Assembly: GCA_902767015.1 (NCBI GenBank)
Contig: CACXFV010000116.1
Coordinates: 32,184-96,183, forward strand
Direction of reading: 5' to 3'
Source: an uncultured Lachnospiraceae bacterium
GTDB taxonomy: Bacteria; Bacillota; Clostridia; Lachnospirales; Lachnospiraceae
Length of the DNA stretch: 64,000 bases
Part shown: piece by piece, positions 45,704-55,382 of the stretch
Layout: each line of letters begins with the position of its first letter
Numbering within the stretch: position 1 is the first letter of the stretch
Notes under the pieces: generated by a model
The model's input: the letters and a program-made list of their open reading frames with translations, nothing else
The model's database searches: none
Told to the model about the DNA's origin: nothing
Program-made: the position numbers and the translations under genes

Positions 45704-46841
45704 ACAGATGTTTGAAGAACAGGGAATGAAACAAATAAGTATAGGAGAAGTCGTTGAGGGCACAGTAATCAGCGTTAAAGAAGACGAGATTGTCTTAAAT
45801 ATAGGTTACAAAGCAGATGGAATCATCAGTCGCAATGAGTACACGAACACACCGAACGTTGACCTTACAACATGTGTTTCAGAAGGCGACAAGATGGAGG
45901 CAAAGGTTATCAAGGTAAATGACGGAGAAGGTCAGGTTGTTTTGTCTTACAAGAGACTGGCAGCAGAGAAGGGAAGCAAGAGAATTGAAGAAGCATTCAA
46001 TAATCAGGAAGTTTTGAAGGCAAAGGTCATTGATGTTAAGCCGGGCGGCTTAAGCGTTGTTGTGGATGAGACGAGAATTTTCATTCCGGCAAGTCTTGTG
46101 TCAGATGTATACGAGAAGGATCTGAATAAGTACAATGGAAAAGAGATAGAGTTTATTGTGACAGAGTTTGATCCTAAGAAGCGTAGGATTATCGGCAACA
46201 GAAAGACAATCGTGGCAGCAGAGAGAGAAAAGAAGCAGAAAGAGCTGCTTGCGTCATTACATGAAGGTGACATTGTAGAGGGAACCATTAAGAATGTTAC
46301 CCATTTTGGTGCCTTTATTGATTTGGGCGGTATAGACGGATTGCTTCATATTTCTGAGATGTCATGGGGAAGAGTTGAGAATCCTCAGAAGACTTTTAAG
46401 GCAGGCACACCATTAAAGGTGCTGGTGAAGGAGATTAACGGTAACAAAATTGCACTTAGTCTGAAGTTCGATGATACGAATCCTTGGCTTAAAGCAGCCA
46501 TTAAGTATCAGAAAGGTACAGTCGTTAAGGGCAAGGTAGCCAGAATGACAGATTTCGGTGCATTTATTGAGTTGGAACCGGGAATTGATGCATTGTTGCA
46601 TGTTTCGCAGATATCTAAGACAAGAGTAGAGAAGCCGGCTGATGTATTGTCAATCGGTCAGGAGGTAGAAGCCAAGGTTGTGGATTTCAATGAGGAAGGC
46701 AGGAAGATTAGTCTTAGTATTAAGGCATTAGAATTTGACAAGGAGAATGCCGATACTGCAGAGGAAGCTGTAAGTGATACAGCAGTGGAAGAAGAGAATG
46801 TAGAAAGCGCCACACAGGCAGATGTGGAGACGGTAGAATAA
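45687..46841 (+). CDS. rpsA: Ribosomal protein S1 (four S1 domains)
   Basis: RNA-binding ribosomal protein helping mRNA engage the 30S subunit. Four S1 motifs are readable: GEVVEGTVISVKEDEIVLNIG (first), a diverged second around VLKAKVIDVKPGG, a third VEGTIKNVTHFGAFIDLG and a fourth VKGKVARMTDFGAFIELE. An acidic tail ends the 384 residues. GAGGAGG is 9 bases before the ATG at 45687, inside ispH. The four-domain form is usual for Firmicutes. Its stop shares one base with the cheR start. Confidence 0.92.
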   Translation: MSESFEQMFEEQGMKQISIGEVVEGTVISVKEDEIVLNIGYKADGIISRNEYTNTPNVDLTTCVSEGDKMEAKVIKVNDGEGQVVLSYKRLAAEKGSKRIEEAFNNQEVLKAKVIDVKPGGLSVVVDETRIFIPASLVSDVYEKDLNKYNGKEIEFIVTEFDPKKRRIIGNRKTIVAAEREKKQKELLASLHEGDIVEGTIKNVTHFGAFIDLGGIDGLLHISEMSWGRVENPQKTFKAGTPLKVLVKEINGNKIALSLKFDDTNPWLKAAIKYQKGTVVKGKVARMTDFGAFIELEPGIDALLHVSQISKTRVEKPADVLSIGQEVEAKVVDFNEEGRKISLSIKALEFDKENADTAEEAVSDTAVEEENVESATQADVETVE

Positions 46842-47617
46842 TGGATTATGAACAATTTAAGGTACCTGTTTATCAGTTGACGAATATTGATTTGAATTGT
46901 TATAAAGAAAGACAGATGAAGCGCAGAATCGATACATTGATTGATAAACACAAGTTTAGTGGTTATGAAGACTATGTTCATGCATTGAAGCATGATAAAG
47001 AGTTATTTGAAGAGTTTGTGGAACATATTACTATCAATGTTTCGGAATTTTACCGTAATCCGGAGCAGTGGAATATCCTTGAGAAGCAGATTCTTCCGGA
47101 GTTAATTGCGAACGGACATGGCAAGATTAATGTGTGGAGTGCAGCGTGCTCAACGGGTGATGAGCCGTATTCGTTGGCGATGCTTTTATCAGATTATCTT
47201 CCCAAGAGAGATATTCATATTCTCGCCACAGATATTGATAAGCAGATATTAGAGAAAGCGGCCGCCGGTATCTATAACCAGAAGAGCATGGTTAGTCTGC
47301 CGAAAAAATACCTTGAAAAGTATTTTACAAAGATTGGTGAAAAGAATTATAAGATTAGCGATGAAATTAAGAGATGTGTCGAATTTAAGAATCATAATCT
47401 GTTAAAAGATACTTATCCTAAGGGATTTGATTTGATTTTGTGCAGAAATGTAGTAATCTATTTTACTGACGAAGCTAAGACAGGTATTTATACAAGGTTT
47501 AATCAGGCACTGAAAAAAGGCGGAATACTGTTTGTAGGTAATACAGAGCAGATTATTAACTATAGGGAGTTGAATTACACCTCTGTTAAATCTTTCTTCT
47601 ATAAGAAGAAGGACTAG
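46841..47617 (+). CDS. cheR: Chemotaxis protein methyltransferase CheR
   Basis: SAM-dependent enzyme that methylates glutamates of chemoreceptors. The N-terminal helical domain (YKERQMKRRIDTLI) precedes ITINVSEFYRNPEQW. The SAM-binding site is WSAACSTGDEPYSLAMLL (about residues 88-105), then ILATDIDKQILEKA and FDLILCRNVVIYF. The length of 258 is normal. It is far from any other chemotaxis genes in the window and starts on the last base of rpsA, so it is expressed with translation genes. Confidence 0.9.
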   Translation: MDYEQFKVPVYQLTNIDLNCYKERQMKRRIDTLIDKHKFSGYEDYVHALKHDKELFEEFVEHITINVSEFYRNPEQWNILEKQILPELIANGHGKINVWSAACSTGDEPYSLAMLLSDYLPKRDIHILATDIDKQILEKAAAGIYNQKSMVSLPKKYLEKYFTKIGEKNYKISDEIKRCVEFKNHNLLKDTYPKGFDLILCRNVVIYFTDEAKTGIYTRFNQALKKGGILFVGNTEQIINYRELNYTSVKSFFYKKKD

Positions 47618-47652
47618 ACATTCACCAGAAACTCCTTTAAGGGTTATTGTTA

Positions 47653-47714
47653 AAATATGAGACCATAGATTAGAGGACTTAATATTCGGAGCTTTTATCT
47701 ATGGTCTCGTATTT
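47653..47714. other. Long 18-bp inverted repeat before rsmD
   Basis: 47653-47670 pairs with 47697-47714 (one G-U) around a 26-base loop. No T-run follows on either strand. It separates cheR from rsmD, and may end or process the cheR transcript. Confidence 0.6.
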
Positions 47715-47760
47715 GTGCCGTAATAATGGTTATAAATCTTTTGATTTGATGGAGGATGAT

Positions 47761-48339
47761 ATGCGAGTGATTGCAGGCAGCGCCAGAAGATTACCACTAA
47801 AGACAATAGAGGGAATGGACACAAGACCTACGACGGATAGGATTAAGGAGACATTGTTTAATATATTACAGAACGATATAGAAGGCTGTCAGTTTTTGGA
47901 TTTATACAGTGGCAGTGGCGCCATAGGCATAGAAGCACTCAGCCGGGGCGCAGACAGGGCAGTGTTTGTTGAAAATAATAAGCCGGCGGTGGATTGCATT
48001 AAGGAGAATCTTGCGTTTACAAAGTTGTCGGACAGGGCAAAGGTCATTGCAAATCATGTCAGTTCTGCGTTAAACACATTAGAGGACAGGCATCAGGTGT
48101 TTGATGTTATCTATATGGATCCTCCTTATAACAGAGAGTTGGAGAAGGAAACATTAATGAGACTGTCGGATTCAAGACTTCTTAATGAAAATTCTGTGAT
48201 TATTGTGGAAGCGGCACTTGAAACGGATTTCTCGTATGTCATTGATATGGGGTATCTCGTTGTGAAAGAGAAGCTCTATAAGACAAACAAACATATATTT
48301 CTAAAAAAGCTTGTGTATATGATGGGAACACAGATGTGA
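47761..48339 (+). CDS. rsmD: 16S rRNA (guanine966-N2)-methyltransferase
   Basis: Methylates G966 of 16S r[19 protein letters not shown], then [15 protein letters not shown], the SAM loop [19 protein letters not shown] (about residues 46-64) and the catalytic motif [11 protein letters not shown] chose the ATG at 47761 (192 residues), which follows GGAGG, rather than the ATG at 47701 inside the upstream hairpin. coaD starts 8 bases later, as in B. subtilis ylbH-coaD. Confidence 0.93.
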   Translation: MRVIAGSARRLPLKTIEGMDTRPTTDRIKETLFNILQNDIEGCQFLDLYSGSGAIGIEALSRGADRAVFVENNKPAVDCIKENLAFTKLSDRAKVIANHVSSALNTLEDRHQVFDVIYMDPPYNRELEKETLMRLSDSRLLNENSVIIVEAALETDFSYVIDMGYLVVKEKLYKTNKHIFLKKLVYMMGTQM

Positions 48340-48346
48340 GGTACAT

Positions 48347-48826
48347 ATGAAAATAGGAATTTATCCAGGTAGTTTTGATCCGGTAACGAAAGGTCATTTA
48401 GATATCATTGAGCGCTCGGCGAAAATGATGGATATGCTGATTGTGGCGGTATTGAATAATAATGTAAAATCACCATTGTTTTCGGTAGAAGAACGTGTTA
48501 ATATGTTAAATGAAGTTACAAAAGGTTTGGAAAATGTAAAAGTGGATTCTTTTAGCGGACTTACGGTGGATTATGCCAGAAAAAATAAAGCTACTGTTAT
48601 TGTCAGAGGGCTTAGGGCGGTTACTGATTTTGAATATGAGCTGCAGATGTCTCAGACAAACAGAATCATGTATTCTGATGTGGATACGATTTTTTTGACG
48701 ACGAGTCTAGAATATGCATATCTGAGTTCAAGTATTGTGAAGGAAGTGGCATTATACGGCGGAGATGTCAGTAAATTTGTACCTGCATGTGTAGTCAGAG
48801 AGATTCATAAAAAAGTGAATGCATAG
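48347..48826 (+). CDS. coaD: Phosphopantetheine adenylyltransferase
   Basis: Makes dephospho-CoA from 4'-phosphopantetheine and ATP. The nucleotidyltransferase signature [18 protein letters not shown] (about residues 3-20) with the T/HxGH motif is clear, as are [15 protein letters not shown] and the ISSS-like YLSSSIVKE. The length of 159 is normal. GAGG stands 5 bases before the ATG. Confidence 0.96.
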   Translation: MKIGIYPGSFDPVTKGHLDIIERSAKMMDMLIVAVLNNNVKSPLFSVEERVNMLNEVTKGLENVKVDSFSGLTVDYARKNKATVIVRGLRAVTDFEYELQMSQTNRIMYSDVDTIFLTTSLEYAYLSSSIVKEVALYGGDVSKFVPACVVREIHKKVNA

Positions 48827-48864
48827 AGATAGTGTGCGTGTATACGTACAGAATGGAGGTTGTG

Positions 48865-49509
48865 ATGAATAAGTATGAACAGACCATATCAGAGATAGAG
48901 GATTTCCTTGATAATTGTAAGAGACAGAAATTGTCCAGTGCGAATATTATTGTCAATAAAGAGCAGATTGATGAGTATATTTCCGAACTTCGCATAAGGA
49001 CTCCTGATGAGATTAAAAAGTATCAGAGAATTATCAGCAACAGAGATGCGATATTGGATGCTGCACAGACACAGGCTCAGAATATGCTGGAGAAGGCGAG
49101 AAAAGAGACGAATGAGTTGGTTTCAGAGCACGAGATTATGCAGCAGGCTTATGCGCAGGCTCAGGAGGTTGTAGATGATGCTTCGGCACAGGCACAGGAG
49201 ATTCTCGACAGTGCAGTGAATGATGCCAATGACATCAGAATGGGAGCAATGCAGTATACAGACGATATTCTTGCTGATTTGCAGAATATCATTACCCATA
49301 CCATGGAGAATGTCACAGAGAAATATGAAGCATTCATGAAGGCACTTGATAAGAGTCTGGAGGTTGTCACAGCCAACAGGAATGAACTCAGACCACAGGA
49401 GGTGCCGGTCACACAGGCACAGAACCAGCCGGTGGAGAGTGTGGAAACGGTAGAGGAAGCACCGGAGCCGGAGTATGAAGATTATACAGTGGATTTTGAA
49501 AATGAATAA
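48865..49509 (+). CDS. Coiled-coil protein of unknown function
   Basis: 214-residue, Gln/Glu/Ala-rich protein with long predicted coiled coils (about residues 60-170; repeats such as AQTQAQNMLEKARKETNEL and AQAQEVVDDASAQAQEIL). It has no membrane segment or signal. The end is acidic and proline-containing. It resembles DivIVA-like or V-ATPase subunit-H-like proteins annotated in Lachnospiraceae, but no function follows from that. GGAGG is 6 bases before the ATG at 48865. It follows coaD by 38 bases and may share its transcript. Confidence 0.72.
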   Translation: MNKYEQTISEIEDFLDNCKRQKLSSANIIVNKEQIDEYISELRIRTPDEIKKYQRIISNRDAILDAAQTQAQNMLEKARKETNELVSEHEIMQQAYAQAQEVVDDASAQAQEILDSAVNDANDIRMGAMQYTDDILADLQNIITHTMENVTEKYEAFMKALDKSLEVVTANRNELRPQEVPVTQAQNQPVESVETVEEAPEPEYEDYTVDFENE

Positions 49510-49564
49510 ATTCAATCTGAATGGATATGAAATATGAATAAACAGATTCTGTAGGCGGAAGTAT

Positions 49565-49670
49565 ATGCCTATGTATAATGTCAAGGGAGACATCGTCAGA
49601 GAAAATATCATAGTGATAGGATATTTTCAGGCAGAACGGGCAGTTCTTGGTTGATATTATACATAGGCAT
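49565..49670. ncRNA. Structured multi-helix element, possible ncRNA or compact mobile repeat
   Basis: A 20-bp closing stem (49565-49584 with 49651-49670, one G-U) encloses two further hairpins: GAAAATATC/GATATTTTC (49601-49628) and AGAAC/GTTCT with loop GGGCA (49633-49647). The whole can fold as a three-way junction. On the + strand it is followed by a T-rich stretch, so it may double as terminator between converging genes. No target-site duplication is seen. It matches no riboswitch class that I recognise. Confidence 0.5.
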
Positions 49671-49697
49671 TGTTTTTGTTTTGCTGCCTGATGCTGC

Positions 49698-50648
49698 TTA
49701 AAGGTATGCGGTGCCTGCAATGCCCGCTGCCATGAGCAAAAATATTATGATGCATAGAAATACGCAAATCAGTTTATATTTTATATAGAGACGCAGCCAC
49801 AGGGATGAATTTTGTATGACGCTGTTAATCTGAAACAGAACGGCTGCTCCGCCGGCAACGGAAAAAATAACAGAGAGCAGATATCGGATGAGAGGAGGAA
49901 GCGCTGAGGTGGAAATACAGTAAATGCCGGAGGTGATTTCAAGAGCCCCATAGATAAGACAGCCTGCAGTATCGGGGATGCCGGGAATATCAGAAATGAG
50001 TGAAGCGAGGATGGAAAAAATGATGATATAACCGGTAAGCTTTGCCAGTGTGGTGAAGGCATTGAAGATACTATCGTCAATGATTTTGCTGAAGGGAAGA
50101 TAGTTTTCCCGCGAGTCTGATGAAATTTCACCGGTAAAATCATGATTTCTTGAACAGATACCGATGATAAGCGGCGGAAGGTAGATGAGAAACAGGGCTT
50201 TGATTTTTGCACCGGTGTCCGGAAATGTCAGTGATGACACATAACACAGTACAAATGCAGGACTGGGATTGTTGACGAAGGTAAATAAGTATTCCCCTTC
50301 CGCGGCAGAGATTTTCCCCGTTCTGACCAAATCAGCCGTTATTTTTGCGCCTAGCGGGTAGCCGCAGAGAAATCCAAGAGCTGCGGCATAAGAGCCATTT
50401 TCAGAGGTCTTAAAAAGTTTTTTAAACAGAGGATGGACGAGCTTTCCAATGAGAGAGGAATATCCTGACTGCAGGATATAGTTAGAAAATATCAGAAAAG
50501 GCAGTATGGCAGGAACCAGGGAATATAAGGCAATATGAATGCCCAGTTTGACACCGGAGGAGCATTTTGATGGGAAAATCAGTAATGTGGCAGTGATTGT
50601 AAGCAGTATGATAATACGAAAATTGTTTTTTTCAGTCAAAGTTTTCAC
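49698..50648 (-). CDS. ylbJ: YlbJ-like sporulation membrane protein (nucleoside-recognition/GATE family)
   Basis: Polytopic membrane protein of 316 residues. The recognition segment GFLCGYPLGAKITADLVRTGKI followed by EGEYLFTFVNNPSPAFVL is typical of YlbJ and SpmA/B-type proteins. YlbJ is needed for spore heat resistance in B. subtilis. The start is GTG at 50648 with AAAGGA 11 bases upstream. Position after rsmD-coaD agrees with B. subtilis ylbH-coaD-ylbJ, though here the gene is inverted. Molecular substrate unknown. Confidence 0.8.
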   Translation of the reverse strand: MKTLTEKNNFRIIILLTITATLLIFPSKCSSGVKLGIHIALYSLVPAILPFLIFSNYILQSGYSSLIGKLVHPLFKKLFKTSENGSYAAALGFLCGYPLGAKITADLVRTGKISAAEGEYLFTFVNNPSPAFVLCYVSSLTFPDTGAKIKALFLIYLPPLIIGICSRNHDFTGEISSDSRENYLPFSKIIDDSIFNAFTTLAKLTGYIIIFSILASLISDIPGIPDTAGCLIYGALEITSGIYCISTSALPPLIRYLLSVIFSVAGGAAVLFQINSVIQNSSLWLRLYIKYKLICVFLCIIIFLLMAAGIAGTAYL

Positions 50649-50800
50649 GGTATGAGAAGTCCTTTCTTAGATTGTTGGGTGCCTGTTTTTTAGCTATATG
50701 ACAATCTATGAGAGGAGAAGCATTTTCATGAATGAAAAGTAATAGTATAAAACAGAAGCAACGCAGATACTAAAATAAAGGATAGGAGTGGAAGATACGT

Positions 50801-52639
50801 ATGTGTGGATTTACGGGATATATTGCAAAAGAAGGAGAGGGAGAATTATATAGGGAGCATTTGAAAGAAATGATGGATACAATGATTCACAGAGGACCGG
50901 ATGATGAGGGTATGCATGTGGATGATATGGTAGGTTTGGGTTTTAGGAGGCTTAGCATTATCGGTATCAGCAATGGAAAGCAGCCTATGTATAATGAAGA
51001 TGGTTCTATTGTGGTAACATTCAATGGGGAAATCTATAATTATCGTGAGATAAAAGAGGAGCTGATAAAAAAAGGGCATATTTTTAAGACTGATGCCGAT
51101 ACGGAAGTACTTGTCCACGGATATGAGGAATATGGCATTGACTTATTGACCAGACTTCGCGGTATGTATGCATTTGCGGTATGGGACAGAGCTAATAAGA
51201 AAATGCTGCTGGCAAGGGATATTTTTGGCATCAAGCCGATGTTTTATACAAAGACAGACAACGAGTTTGTATTTGGCTCTGAGATTAAGGCGATTCTCAA
51301 ATTTCCTACGGTGAAAAAGACATTTAACAGAGAAGCACTTGAAAGCTATCTTTCTTTCCAGTATTCCGTGCTTGATGAGACTTTTTACAAAAAGATATAC
51401 AGACTTCCGCCGGCACATTATATTTTGTGGCAGAAGGGAGAGTTTGAGGTTAAGAGATATTATTCGCCTGAATTTAAGGAGGATAACACCATTACCTTTG
51501 ATGAGGCGGTTTTGAAGATTAATGAGGTGATGAAAGACTCCATTGAGGCACATAAGATTAGTGATACTGAGGTAGGCGGATTTTTGTCAGGAGGTGTGGA
51601 TTCCAGTTATATTGTAGCGAGAAGTAATCTGGATAAGACGTTCAGCGTGGGATTTGATTATCCGAAATGTAATGAAATACCTCTTGCAAAGACTTTATCC
51701 GATTATGTGGGTGTGAAGAACAAGAGTAAACTCATCACCACAGAAGAATATTTTGACGAATTTCCGAAGATTATGAAGCACGCAGATGAGCCGCTATCAG
51801 ATCCTTCCTGCATCGCACTGTATTTTCTGTGCAGGCTTGCCAGTGAGCAGGTAAAGGTAGTGTTGTCGGGAGAAGGCTCTGACGAGCTGTTTGGCGGCTA
51901 TAATATTTATAAGTCACCGCTTGCCTTAAAACCGATGGGCATAGTGCCAAGACCGGTCAGAAGGGGTGTCAGAAAAGTGTTGACGAAATTGCCGGTTAAT
52001 TTTAAGGGGAAAAATTATTTAATCAGAGCCGGTCTTGATTTAGAGGAGAGATATATAGGAAATGCCTATATATTCCATACACAGGAGGTGTATCAACTGC
52101 TGAAAAAACCGCTGAAAAAACATACACCGATGAGCATCACAAAGCCGATTTATGGGAAGGTAGCAGACAAGGATGACATTACTAAAATGCAGTATCTTGA
52201 TATTAACACATGGCTTTGGGGGGATATTCTCAATAAGGCAGATACCATGAGCATGGCACATTCACTGGAGGTGCGGGTGCCGTTTCTTGATAGAGAGGTG
52301 GCGAAGGTAGCATTCAGTATTCCGGTAGAACACAGAGTTGACAAGAACGAGACAAAGCGATATTTCAGGAGGGCAGCTAATGAGTTTATGCCGGATATCA
52401 CTGCCGAGAGAAAAAAATTGGGCTTCCCGATACCTGTCAGAAACTGGTTGAGAGAAGAAAAATATTATGAGATGGTAAAAAAAGCACTTACTTCTAAAGA
52501 AGCAGCTATATTTTTTAATACAGAATATCTTGTAAAACTGCTCGACAGGCATTATAATAATAAAAGTGACAATTCGAGAAAAATATGGACGGTTTATGCC
52601 TTCATCGTATGGTATCAAAAACATTTTGAAGTGGCATGA
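50801..52639 (+). CDS. asnB: Asparagine synthase (glutamine-hydrolysing)
   Basis: Makes asparagine from aspartate, ATP and glutamine. Cys2 of MCGFTGYIAKEG is the glutaminase nucleophile, and MIHRGPDDEG and FNGEIYNYREI complete that N-terminal domain (about residues 1-200). The synthetase domain has the ATP pyrophosphatase loop FLSGGVDSSYIVA and LSGEGSDELFGGYNIY. The length of 612 is normal. AGGAG lies upstream of the ATG. Confidence 0.95.
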   Translation: MCGFTGYIAKEGEGELYREHLKEMMDTMIHRGPDDEGMHVDDMVGLGFRRLSIIGISNGKQPMYNEDGSIVVTFNGEIYNYREIKEELIKKGHIFKTDADTEVLVHGYEEYGIDLLTRLRGMYAFAVWDRANKKMLLARDIFGIKPMFYTKTDNEFVFGSEIKAILKFPTVKKTFNREALESYLSFQYSVLDETFYKKIYRLPPAHYILWQKGEFEVKRYYSPEFKEDNTITFDEAVLKINEVMKDSIEAHKISDTEVGGFLSGGVDSSYIVARSNLDKTFSVGFDYPKCNEIPLAKTLSDYVGVKNKSKLITTEEYFDEFPKIMKHADEPLSDPSCIALYFLCRLASEQVKVVLSGEGSDELFGGYNIYKSPLALKPMGIVPRPVRRGVRKVLTKLPVNFKGKNYLIRAGLDLEERYIGNAYIFHTQEVYQLLKKPLKKHTPMSITKPIYGKVADKDDITKMQYLDINTWLWGDILNKADTMSMAHSLEVRVPFLDREVAKVAFSIPVEHRVDKNETKRYFRRAANEFMPDITAERKKLGFPIPVRNWLREEKYYEMVKKALTSKEAAIFFNTEYLVKLLDRHYNNKSDNSRKIWTVYAFIVWYQKHFEVA

Positions 52640-52670
52640 CAAAGTATGATACAGATTGGATTTAATCATT

Positions 52671-53480
52671 ATGAGTACACAAATGCGTATGGCATCTGTT
52701 GCGAGTGGCAGCAGCGGCAATTGTATCTATGTGGGTTCGGACAACACACATATTCTTATTGATGCGGGAGTGAGTAAGAAGCGGACAGAAGTGGGATTGA
52801 ATGCGAATCATATTGATATCAGGGATATCAGTGCCATCATGGTTACGCATGAGCACATTGACCATATCAATGGACTGGGGGTAATTTCAAGAAAGTATGA
52901 GATTCCTATCTATGCCACGGCAAAAACGCTGATAGAGATTGAGAATAATACGAAGCTTGGCAGGATACCCGAGGGGTTATACAGAGAGGTAAAAGAGGAC
53001 GAGCCTGTCGATATAGGAGATTTACAGATTTATCCGTTTAAAATTTCACATGATGCAGTGCAACCGGTAGGTTACCGGATTAACTGTCGGGATAAATCGG
53101 TGGCAGTCGCTACGGATATGGGCACCTATGATGACTATATTGTATCGTGTCTGCAGGGATTGGATGCCATTGTCATTGAGGCAAATCATGATGTGCGTAT
53201 GCTGTTGGCAGGAAGTTATCCCTATTATCTTAAACAGCGGATTTTGGGCGACAGAGGTCATTTATCGAATGAGGCCTCCGGAAGGCTTATCGATGCGATT
53301 CTGCACGATAATATGAAATATATCATGTTAGGACATCTGAGCAGAGAGAATAATTATGAAGAATTGGCATATGAGACTGTCAGAACGGAGATTATGCTGA
53401 GTGATAATAAGTACAAGGCAGACGATTTTAATATTTCAGTGGCAAAGAGAGATATCAATTCGGAATTGTTTGCGGTTTAG
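52671..53480 (+). CDS. walJ: MBL-fold metallohydrolase, WalJ/YycJ type
   Basis: Metallo-beta-lactamase fold nuclease-like protein; in B. subtilis YycJ/WalJ is linked to the WalRK cell-wall system. ASGSSGNCIYVGSDNTHILIDAG starts the fold and the metal motif H-x-H-x-D-H is VTHEHIDHINGL. LGHLSRENN supplies a later His. The ATG at 52671 gives 269 residues; the ribosome site is weak, so the ATG at 52683 is possible. No walRK genes are nearby in the window. Confidence 0.85.
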   Translation: MSTQMRMASVASGSSGNCIYVGSDNTHILIDAGVSKKRTEVGLNANHIDIRDISAIMVTHEHIDHINGLGVISRKYEIPIYATAKTLIEIENNTKLGRIPEGLYREVKEDEPVDIGDLQIYPFKISHDAVQPVGYRINCRDKSVAVATDMGTYDDYIVSCLQGLDAIVIEANHDVRMLLAGSYPYYLKQRILGDRGHLSNEASGRLIDAILHDNMKYIMLGHLSRENNYEELAYETVRTEIMLSDNKYKADDFNISVAKRDINSELFAV

Positions 53481-53620
53481 GGAGATATCAAGGGCAGGAT
53501 TACCTGTTTTGCCGTTCTGTAAGTGCGGCTGTTGGTGCAGGAGCGTCACTGACAGTCCATGCGGATGAAAAAAACGGTTAAAATTTTTGACATATTAAAC
53601 GCTTCGGAATGGAGATTAGA

Positions 53621-53893
53621 ATGAAGAAGTCAATCATTACAGTTGTGGGAAAAGATACCGTAGGAATTATTGCAAGAGTGTGTACCTATCTTGCGGATAA
53701 TCGTATTAATATTCTGGATATTTCACAGACGATTGTCCAGGGATATTTTAATATGATGATGATTGTGGATACTTCTGCTGCTGAAAAAGAGTATGGCAGA
53801 TGCGCAGATGAACTGGAGGAGTTAGGTAACCGTATCGGTGTGCAGATTAAGATGCAGCGGGAAGATATTTTTAATTCAATGCATAGGATATAA
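53621..53893 (+). CDS. ACT domain-containing protein (UPF0237)
   Basis: 90-residue stand-alone ACT domain, a ligand-sensing fold, beginning [19 protein letters not shown] and continuing [28 protein letters not shown] is 6 bases before the ATG at 53621. It is followed 14 bases later by the UPF0210 gene; the two form a well-conserved pair of unknown role, suggesting the ACT protein regulates its partner by binding a small molecule. Confidence 0.88.
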   Translation: MKKSIITVVGKDTVGIIARVCTYLADNRINILDISQTIVQGYFNMMMIVDTSAAEKEYGRCADELEELGNRIGVQIKMQREDIFNSMHRI

Positions 53894-53907
53894 AAGAGGA
53901 AAATAAT

Positions 53908-55272
53908 ATGTTAAATATATTTGAAGTCAGTGAAACGAATAAGATGATTGAACAGGAGAATCTGGATGTCCGTACCATTACTCTGGGCATTAGCCTGTTA
54001 GACTGTATAGACAGTGATTTAGATAAGCTTAATGAGAAGATTTATGGTAAGATAACGATGCTTGCAAAAGAGCTTGTGTCAACAGGAAATGATATTGAGA
54101 AGGAATTTGGAATACCGATTGTCAATAAGAGGATTTCGGTTACCCCCATTGCGCTGGTGGGCGGCGCTGCCTGCAAAGCGCCGGAGGATTTTGTGAGTAT
54201 TGCAAAGACACTTGATAAAGCGGCAAAGGAGGTAGGGGTTAATTTTATAGGGGGCTATTCCGCATTAGTAAGCAAGGGAATGACATCTGCTGACGAGAAT
54301 CTGATTAAATCCATACCGGAGGCACTGGCTGTAACAGAGAGGGTATGCAGTTCTGTCAATGTCGGCTCTACGAAGACAGGACTGAATATGGATGCCGTCA
54401 GACTGATGGGAGAAATGGTGTTAAAGACAGCGGAATGTACAAAGGAGGCGGATTCTTTAGGTTGCGCAAAGCTGGTGGTATTCTGTAATGCACCTGATGA
54501 TAATCCGTTTATGGCAGGGGCTTTTCATGGTGTGACAGAAGCCGATGCCATTATTAATGTAGGTGTAAGTGGTCCGGGTGTGGTAAGAACGGCACTTACC
54601 AAAGTGAGAGGAGAGAATTTTGAGGTTCTCTGTGAAACTATTAAGAAGACAGCCTTTAAGGTTACCAGAGTGGGACAGCTTGTGGCACGAGAGGCGTCAA
54701 AACGCCTTGGTATCCCTTTTGGCATTATTGATTTATCCTTAGCACCGACACCGGCGATAGGAGACAGCGTAGCGGATATTTTACAGGAGATTGGTTTAGA
54801 ACGTGTTGGGGCACCGGGAACGACAGCAGCATTGGCACTGCTGAATGATCAGGTGAAAAAGGGCGGTGTGATGGCTTCTTCCTATGTAGGCGGTCTGAGT
54901 GGCGCCTTCATCCCTGTCAGTGAAGATCAGGGAATGATTGATTCTGTCACGGCCGGTGCGCTGACGATAGAGAAGTTAGAGGCAATGACTTGTGTGTGCT
55001 CTGTAGGACTTGATATGATTGCAGTTCCGGGGGATACAAAGGCATCTACCATTGCGGGCATCATTGCCGATGAGGCAGCCATTGGGATGGTCAACCAGAA
55101 GACAACTGCGGTCAGAATAATCCCTGTCATTGGAAAAGGGGTAGGCGAGACCGTAGAATTTGGAGGACTTCTCGGATATGCACCGATTATGCCGGTCAAT
55201 TCCTTCTCTTGTGAAGCATTTATTAACAGAGGCGGAAGAATACCGGCACCGATACATAGCTTCAAGAACTAA
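53908..55272 (+). CDS. UPF0210 / PFL (DUF711) family protein
   Basis: 454-residue protein distantly related to the pyruvate formate-lyase fold, function unknown. [18 protein letters not shown] near the start, [15 protein letters not shown] and the C-terminal [13 protein letters not shown] are characteristic. It lacks an obvious glycyl-radical motif. GAGG lies before the ATG. Its constant partner is the upstream ACT-domain gene. A shared terminator separates it from tmcAL. Confidence 0.88.
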   Translation: MLNIFEVSETNKMIEQENLDVRTITLGISLLDCIDSDLDKLNEKIYGKITMLAKELVSTGNDIEKEFGIPIVNKRISVTPIALVGGAACKAPEDFVSIAKTLDKAAKEVGVNFIGGYSALVSKGMTSADENLIKSIPEALAVTERVCSSVNVGSTKTGLNMDAVRLMGEMVLKTAECTKEADSLGCAKLVVFCNAPDDNPFMAGAFHGVTEADAIINVGVSGPGVVRTALTKVRGENFEVLCETIKKTAFKVTRVGQLVAREASKRLGIPFGIIDLSLAPTPAIGDSVADILQEIGLERVGAPGTTAALALLNDQVKKGGVMASSYVGGLSGAFIPVSEDQGMIDSVTAGALTIEKLEAMTCVCSVGLDMIAVPGDTKASTIAGIIADEAAIGMVNQKTTAVRIIPVIGKGVGETVEFGGLLGYAPIMPVNSFSCEAFINRGGRIPAPIHSFKN

Positions 55273-55350
55273 AATACTGTAGAAAATGATAACTGATTAA
55301 TAGGAAGCCGGATGAATGTCATAAAGAAAAATATATTTAATTGATATAGG

Positions 55351-55377
55351 AAAAGGGTGCGGTCAGCACCCTTTTTT
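55351..55377. terminator. Bidirectional terminator between UPF0210 gene and tmcAL
   Basis: AAAAGGGTGC-GGTCA-GCACCCTTTTTT, a 10-bp stem with A- and T-runs on its sides, serving both converging genes. Confidence 0.88.
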
Positions 55378-55382
55378 GAGTA

